Assembly: GCA_955652345.1 (NCBI GenBank)
Contig: CATPBV010000129.1
Location: 1-9,598 of the forward strand
Direction: 5' to 3'
Origin: an uncultured Solirubrobacteraceae bacterium
GTDB taxonomy: Bacteria > Actinomycetota > Thermoleophilia > Solirubrobacterales > Solirubrobacteraceae
Length of the DNA stretch: 9,598 nucleotides
Positions 5,911 through 9,598 of the stretch are shown one piece after another. The notes under the pieces were generated by a model. It searched no databases and was not told the origin of the DNA. It worked only from the letters and a program-made list of their open reading frames with translations. The position numbers and the translations under genes are program-made. The stretch's first letter is position 1, and every line of letters begins with the position of its first letter.

Positions 5911-6405
5911 ATGCGTATCAGAAAGGTGCTGGCAGGATTCGCCGCGCTTGCCCTTGCGCTGACGGTAGTCGCGAGCGCGCTCGCCGCGCATCCGAAGGCC
6001 GGGAAGAAGTACGCGGGATTGACGAGCGCCCCTCGCTTCAACGGCTTCGGCGCTCCGGTGACGTTCAAGGTGTCGAGCTCCGGCAAGACCCTCGTGGGAT
6101 TCACATACTCCACTCTCGGATGCGGAGGCGTCGGCGGGGTGCCGCCGGGCGTCGACCTGTACACGAAGAAGTTCGCAATCCAGAAGCTCGGGACGATCGC
6201 AGTCACCAGCAAGGGCGCGTTCTCCGCGAAGAACGTCAAGACCACATTCAAGGTGTCGGGTCAGACAACCGTGACGACCAGCACCGTGGCCGGCAAGTTC
6301 AAGAGCGCCACCACGGCTGTGGGGTCGATCAAGTTGAGCCAGAACAACAGCGTGGCGGGCAAATGCGGCCCGGTCACGGTGAAGTTCAGCGCGAAAGTGA
6401 AGTGA
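5911..6405 (+). CDS. Secreted Lys-rich two-cysteine protein, paralog 1, 164 aa
   Basis: A Sec signal peptide is clear: basic start 'MRIRKV', hydrophobic core, and cleavage near 'ASALA-AHP' (after residue 25). The mature part is about 139 aa, rich in Lys, Ser, Thr, Val and Gly with short alternating strands ('PVTFKVSSSGK', 'TTVTTSTVAGKFKSATTAVGSI'), so probably an all-beta domain. Its only cysteines, C71 ('GCGG') and C152 ('KCGP'), are conserved in the neighbouring paralog and may form a disulfide. It resembles small secreted beta proteins of unknown function in Thermoleophilia. The start is fixed by AGAAAGGTGA at 5898-5907, a strong match to the 16S anti-Shine-Dalgarno end. No enzyme motif, anchor helix or sortase signal is seen, so it is probably released outside the cell. 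Confidence 0.82.
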   Translation: MRIRKVLAGFAALALALTVVASALAAHPKAGKKYAGLTSAPRFNGFGAPVTFKVSSSGKTLVGFTYSTLGCGGVGGVPPGVDLYTKKFAIQKLGTIAVTSKGAFSAKNVKTTFKVSGQTTVTTSTVAGKFKSATTAVGSIKLSQNNSVAGKCGPVTVKFSAKVK

Positions 6406-6431
6406 CCGCTCACGCGGGCGGTGTGCTGAGC

Positions 6432-6462
6432 TGCGAGCGTGGTGCAGGGAAGCGGGCTCGCA
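6432..6462 (+). repeat. Inverted repeat between the two secreted paralogs
   Basis: TGCGAGC at 6432-6438 is mirrored by GCTCGCA at 6456-6462 with a 17-nt spacer, in the 100-nt gap between the paralogs. No T-tract follows. It could be a weak terminator, an mRNA stability hairpin or chance. Confidence 0.3.
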
Positions 6463-6505
6463 CGTGAAAACAATCAACGTCGACCGACCTAAGAGGGGGA
6501 CCAAG

Positions 6506-7021
6506 ATGACTAACGGCCGATTCAGTAAACGCCTGATGGCGTTGGGATCGGCGGCGATCTGTCTCGTCGTCGTGGGTCCGGCACTCGCCGCCCACCCTAA
6601 GAACGGCAAGAAGTACGCCGGAGTGACATCCGAGGCGGCACTCATGGGGTTCAAGCCGCCGGTGCACTTCAAGGTATCGAGCAACGGGCAATCCATCCTC
6701 GGCTTCAAGTGGGCCGGAGCAGGTTGCCTCGGCGGCATCTCCGTCGGCCCCGGTGGAAACCCTTGGACGAGCCCGGGTCTCAACCACCTGGTCGGAACAG
6801 TCCACGTCGCCGCAAACGGCACGTTCTCCGTCATGAACGTGAAGTCCTCTCGCAAGATCGGCCTTCAGAAGACCGTCACGACGAGCTCCGTAAAGGGGAG
6901 CTTCAAGACGGCTGGCAAGGCCGTCGGGACGATCACGTACAAGCAGAAGGTCTCGGGTGGCGGAGTAACGCCTACCCACTGCGGTCCCAAGAAGGTGAAG
7001 TTCACGGCCACGGCGATGTGA
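6506..7021 (+). CDS. Secreted Lys-rich two-cysteine protein, paralog 2, 171 aa
   Basis: It shares the whole architecture of the gene just upstream: a signal peptide ending 'GPALA-AHP' (cleavage after about residue 28), then 'PKNGKKYAG', 'PVHFKVSSNG', 'GCLGG' (C74), 'NVKSSRK', 'TVTTSSVKGSFKTAGKAVGTI' and 'HCGPKKVKF' (C159). By eye roughly half of the mature residues match paralog 1, so the pair is an old tandem duplication. C19 lies inside the signal peptide and is not in a lipobox, so it is not a lipoprotein. I start at ATG 6506 because GAGGGGGA at 6493-6500 sits 5 nt upstream. An in-frame ATG at 6464 would add a charged 14-residue extension before the signal peptide. The stop codon overlaps the GTG of the SDR gene (GTGA), so the two are probably co-translated. 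Confidence 0.82.
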   Translation: MTNGRFSKRLMALGSAAICLVVVGPALAAHPKNGKKYAGVTSEAALMGFKPPVHFKVSSNGQSILGFKWAGAGCLGGISVGPGGNPWTSPGLNHLVGTVHVAANGTFSVMNVKSSRKIGLQKTVTTSSVKGSFKTAGKAVGTITYKQKVSGGGVTPTHCGPKKVKFTATAM

Positions 7022-7830
7022 GCGCAGAACTCACCGCAGTCATCACCGGCGCATCGAGCGGCATCGGCGAGGCGGCTGCGCGCCGGCTTGCGCGTGACCC
7101 CGGCTACCGCCTGGTCCTGGTCGCGCGTCGCGAGGAGCGGTTGAGCGCGCTTGCCCGGGAGCTCGGGCGCGCAACCGTTCTGGCGGTCGATCTCACCGAC
7201 CCCGAGGCGCCTGGTCGCGTTCGCGAGCTGCTCGAGCGCGAGCACCGCGGACAGATTCACCTGCTGGTCAACAACGCCGGTGCGGCCTGGCGCGGGTCGT
7301 TCGCGGAGACGGGGTGGGCGAACGTCGAGCGCCACATGAAGCTGAACTTCGAGGCGCCGGTGCGGCTGACCGAGGCTCTGCTGCCGCTGCTGAGAAACAC
7401 CGCTCGGGCACACGGGCGCGTTGCGATCGTCAACGTGGGCAGCACTGCCTCACGCGTATCGCGCCCGGCGAGCGGCGCATACTCGGCGAGCAAGTTCGCG
7501 CTTGCGGGATGGACCGATGCGCTAGGCGCCGAGGAGCGGCCGCACGGCGTGCACGTGGGGCTGGTGCTCCCAGGATTCGTCGCTACCGAGGGGTTTCCGG
7601 CGCGGGAGCTCCGCGGGCGCGTCGCTACGAAGTGGATCGTCTCCTCCCCGGAGCGCGTCGCCGAGGCGATCGTCGATGCCGGTCCGGGCGGCAAAGCCGA
7701 GCGCTACGTTCCGCGTCCGTATTGGCTTGCCGCCGCGGCTCGCGTGCTGGCCCCAGGGCTCGTCCGCCGGGCGATCGCCCGAGGGGCGTTCACGACGGCG
7801 GTCGGCAGCGATGAGGGGGACTCGAAGTAG
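7018..7830 (+). CDS. Short-chain dehydrogenase/reductase (classical SDR), 270 aa
   Basis: A cytoplasmic NAD(P)(H)-dependent oxidoreductase of unknown substrate. All classical SDR marks are present: cofactor motif 'TGASSGIG' (10-17), 'VDLTDP' (57-62) for the adenine ring, 'NNAG' (85-88), N110, S142 in 'VNVGSTAS', and Y155/K159 in 'YSASK', followed by 'LPGFVATEG'. Basic residues after the second strand ('VARREERL', 35-42) suggest preference for NADP(H). The C-terminal stretch 'RYVPRPYWLAAAARVLAPGLVRRA' resembles the membrane-leaning tails of SDRs acting on lipids or ketones, but this is only a hint. The start is GTG at 7018, overlapping the stop of the upstream secreted protein by 4 nt. Without its own clear ribosome site, it probably depends on coupled translation. 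Confidence 0.92.
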   Translation: MSAELTAVITGASSGIGEAAARRLARDPGYRLVLVARREERLSALARELGRATVLAVDLTDPEAPGRVRELLEREHRGQIHLLVNNAGAAWRGSFAETGWANVERHMKLNFEAPVRLTEALLPLLRNTARAHGRVAIVNVGSTASRVSRPASGAYSASKFALAGWTDALGAEERPHGVHVGLVLPGFVATEGFPARELRGRVATKWIVSSPERVAEAIVDAGPGGKAERYVPRPYWLAAAARVLAPGLVRRAIARGAFTTAVGSDEGDSK

Positions 7831-7855
7831 GGGTGTGTTTCGCTGGTCGCCCGGG

Positions 7856-7861
7856 TACCTT
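7856..7861 (+). promoter_or_regulatory. Possible -10 box in the convergent gap
   Basis: TACCTT fits TAnnnT and ends 8 nt before an ATG at 7870, the spacing of a leaderless transcript. No -35 is evident. It matters only if the small ORF behind it is real. Confidence 0.25.
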
Positions 7862-7869
7862 GAACAGCG

Positions 7870-8097
7870 ATGCAGGATCGCCGATCGGATACCGAGACAG
7901 CCTTCGGCAGCCAGGAGCCGCCCGGCGCTGTCTCGAATCAGAACGCCGAGGAGGCCGAGGCGCCCCACGGGGAGGATCCGGGCGCGAGCAGACATCACAG
8001 CCCGCCAACCGATCGCGCGGCCCGCCGGCGGCGAGGGCAGCCGGGCGGCGCCGGGGAGGGGTCACAGGCCACCGGGAACCCGCGGAACGCCGGCTAG
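7870..8097 (+). CDS. Doubtful small ORF, 75 aa, disordered
   Basis: This is the only candidate gene in the 263-nt gap between two convergent genes. The predicted protein is low-complexity and probably disordered: an acidic first half ('NQNAEEAEAPHGED') and a basic, Gly-rich second half ('RAARRRRGQPGG'). It has no hydrophobic segment and no motif I recognise. About 83 percent of codons end in G or C, which is compatible with coding but also expected in GC-rich noncoding DNA. Support is limited to the TACCTT box and to its stop meeting the MarR stop exactly, sharing CTAG (8094-8097). It could equally be a 3' untranslated region or an RNA gene. Confidence 0.25.
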   Translation: MQDRRSDTETAFGSQEPPGAVSNQNAEEAEAPHGEDPGASRHHSPPTDRAARRRRGQPGGAGEGSQATGNPRNAG

Positions 8098-8615
8098 CGA
8101 CGCGCAGGCTCCGGACGGGCCGCGCCGACAGGCTGGGCGTCCGCCGCGCGCGGGGCCCCGGCCAACCGGCGCTCCTCGGCGATCTCGTCGAACAGCCCGC
8201 CCAGCGCGTCGAGCACGCTCGCCGCAGACAGCAGCTGCTCCTCGTTGAAGCCCACGAGCGCCGCGCGGAAACGCGGCTCGAACGAGGCGCGGCGCTCCTC
8301 GACGAGGGCCTGGCCCCGGTCGGTCAGCGAGGTCAGGACGACGCGCCGATCGCTGATGGATCTGGTGCGCGCCACAAGCCCTGCCGCCTCCAGCTCGTCG
8401 AGCAGCTCCGTCGCGCTCGCAGGGCTCAGGTCGCCGGCGAGCGCGAGCTCGCTGGTCGGAAGCTGGTCCCGCTCGCGCAGGGAGAAGAGCAGGCTGTACC
8501 CGGCGTCTCGCAGCTCCCCCTGGCCGCGAGGCTCGCGGCTGCGCATGCGCCGGAGCGCCGCCATCGCGTGCTTGAAGGCTTGACCCAACTCCCGATAAGC
8601 ATCGAGCTCGGTCAC
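8094..8615 (-). CDS. MarR-family transcriptional regulator, 173 aa
   Basis: A dimeric winged-helix regulator. The fold is visible in order: N-terminal dimer helix (about 5-28), HTH with 'LPTSELALAGDLSPASATELLDELEAAGLVART' (52-84), wing 'SISDRRVVLTSLTDRG' (86-101), then the C-terminal helices (about 120-152). Residues 153-173 are an Ala/Pro/Arg-rich tail. GTG at 8613-8615 overlaps the transporter stop by 4 nt (GTGA), with GGAGG at 8626-8630 ten nt upstream. By context it most likely represses the exporter operon and is released by a small toxic ligand, as in many MarR-MFS pairs. The order is unusual only in that the regulator comes after the transporter, so its own level would follow the operon. 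Confidence 0.92.
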   Translation of the reverse strand: MTELDAYRELGQAFKHAMAALRRMRSREPRGQGELRDAGYSLLFSLRERDQLPTSELALAGDLSPASATELLDELEAAGLVARTRSISDRRVVLTSLTDRGQALVEERRASFEPRFRAALVGFNEEQLLSAASVLDALGGLFDEIAEERRLAGAPRAADAQPVGAARPEPARR

Positions 8616-9598
8616 GCAGCAATCGCCTCCGCAAGGGTGTCGGCGCCGATGGCCGCGTCTCCCTTGGCCCGCCTGGCCGCGCGTTCGGCGCGCAGCAGGA
8701 CGATGCACGGGACGATCGCCAGGGCGGTGATCCCCGCCGATGCCCAGAATGCGGTGCCGTACGCGCTCGCCATGCCACTCAGCGAGTGCACGCCGATGAG
8801 CGCCCGCTGGAGCACGACTGCAAGCAGGGCAGTGCCGATCGACCCCCCGACACGCTGGAGGACGTTCAGCTGCGGCGTCGCGTCGGACAGCTCCGAGCGC
8901 TCGAGCGACGCGAATGCCGCCGCCATCGCCGGCATGAACGCGAACCCGATCCCGAATCCCCGCACGAGCATCGCCACGCATAGCCACGCAATCGATGTGT
9001 GCGCGCCGATTAGTCCAAACGGAATCGTCGCGAGCGTGGTCAGAGACACTCCGAACAGCGCCAGCGGTCCGCCGCCCCAGCGATCTGTGAGCTTGCCGGC
9101 GAGTGGCATCATCAGCGCCATCCCGAGTCCCTGCGGCGCAGTCAGCAGCCCCGTGTCCAGCACCGATTCGTGGCGGATGCCCTGCCAGTAGAGCGGGATC
9201 AGGATCATCCCTCCGAATAGCGCGGCGCCCAGGCAGAACATCGCGAGCGAAGCCGACGAGAAGGTGGGACGGCGGTAGAGGCGCAGGTCGAGCAGCGGCC
9301 TGGGGACCCGCAGCGCGTGCCTGACGAACAGCGCGATCAGACCGAGTGAGAGCGCGCCAGGGATCACGACCTTGGCGGCGGTGAAGCTCCCGGTGACCCC
9401 GATCTCGGCCAGCGCGTATGTGAGTAGCGGGAGCCCGGTTGCCATCAGGGCAAGGCCGCGGAAGTCGAGACCCTCGGCCGGACCGCGCTTGACCGCCGGG
9501 AGGATCCGCAAGGCCGCGACTACGGCGACCAAGCCGATCGGGAGGTTCACGTAGAAGATCCACCGCCAGCTCGCGTTGTCCACGATCAGCCCGCCGAG
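8612..9598 (-). CDS. DHA2-type MFS multidrug exporter, partial, N-terminus outside window
   Basis: A proton-driven drug efflux pump of the 14-helix EmrB/QacA (DHA2) group. The gene enters from the right edge; 328 C-terminal residues are present and roughly 140-160 are missing, including helices 1-4. The first visible residues 'LGGLI' are the end of the antiporter motif C (GPxxGG), followed by the very typical 'ASWRWIFYVNLPIG'. A second motif A-like loop is seen at 'GKLTDRWGGGPLALFG', and 'RVGGSIGTALLAVVLQRAL' matches the late helices. About nine to ten hydrophobic segments follow. GTG at 9583 is an internal valine, not the start. The stop overlaps the MarR start by 4 nt, so both are one operon. 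Confidence 0.93.
   Translation of the reverse strand, partial: LGGLIVDNASWRWIFYVNLPIGLVAVVAALRILPAVKRGPAEGLDFRGLALMATGLPLLTYALAEIGVTGSFTAAKVVIPGALSLGLIALFVRHALRVPRPLLDLRLYRRPTFSSASLAMFCLGAALFGGMILIPLYWQGIRHESVLDTGLLTAPQGLGMALMMPLAGKLTDRWGGGPLALFGVSLTTLATIPFGLIGAHTSIAWLCVAMLVRGFGIGFAFMPAMAAAFASLERSELSDATPQLNVLQRVGGSIGTALLAVVLQRALIGVHSLSGMASAYGTAFWASAGITALAIVPCIVLLRAERAARRAKGDAAIGADTLAEAIAA

Noticed and set aside
6406..6424. ACCGC/GCGGT hairpin after paralog 1 as an intrinsic terminator
   Set aside because: The stem is only 5 bp with an 8-nt loop and no T-tract follows, so it does not meet terminator criteria.
7833..9191. Long plus-strand open frame across the MarR and exporter genes
   Set aside because: It is antisense to two well supported genes, has Arg/Ala/Ser-rich composition and no motif; long shadow frames are expected at this GC content.
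8616..9563. Long upstream extension of the MarR reading frame
   Set aside because: It is the alternative frame of the MFS exporter; Arg/Pro/Gly-rich with no domain, whereas the exporter frame has clear motifs.

Overview
The window reads as chromosomal DNA of a high-GC Gram-positive actinobacterium. GC- and CG-rich third codon positions, GTG starts, 4-nt ATGA/GTGA gene overlaps, possible leaderless promoters and lineage-style secreted and membrane proteins suggest the Thermoleophilia (Solirubrobacterales/Gaiellales). That placement is an inference from style, not from a marker gene. No tRNA, rRNA, CRISPR array, transposase or phage gene is visible.

Layout. (1) 1-1097, plus strand: a short leader with a 49-nt near-perfect palindrome, then a 309-aa protein with an AbiEi-antitoxin-like N-terminus and a DUF559/Vsr-like nuclease-fold C-terminus. 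(2) 1063-5092, minus strand: a tight operon for a lipoate-dependent 2-oxo acid dehydrogenase. Its order is E1 alpha, E1 beta, E2, lipB (octanoyltransferase), and every junction overlaps (4, 20 and 8 nt). LipB attaches the octanoyl precursor of the lipoyl group carried by E2, so substrate-carrying enzyme and cofactor loading are co-expressed. E3 (lipoamide dehydrogenase) and lipA are not in the window. lipB apparently starts at a rare CTG codon, and its 3' end overlaps the convergent AbiEi/DUF559 gene by 35 nt. (3) 5093-5267: a divergent promoter region with an inverted repeat over the likely operon -10 box. (4) 5268-7830, plus strand: a three-helix membrane protein with an outside C-terminal domain, two tandem paralogous secreted Lys-rich two-cysteine proteins, and a classical short-chain dehydrogenase/reductase (SDR) whose GTG start overlaps the stop of the second secreted protein. 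(5) 7831-8093: a convergent gap with one doubtful small ORF. (6) 8094-9598, minus strand: a DHA2-type MFS drug exporter that runs off the right edge, followed by a 4-nt-overlapping MarR-family regulator.

The operon in block 2 is well understood metabolism. The least explained parts are the secreted paralog pair and membrane protein in block 4, and the lone AbiEi/DUF559 gene with its start codon inside a hairpin. I do not see a clear new multi-gene defence or mobile system.
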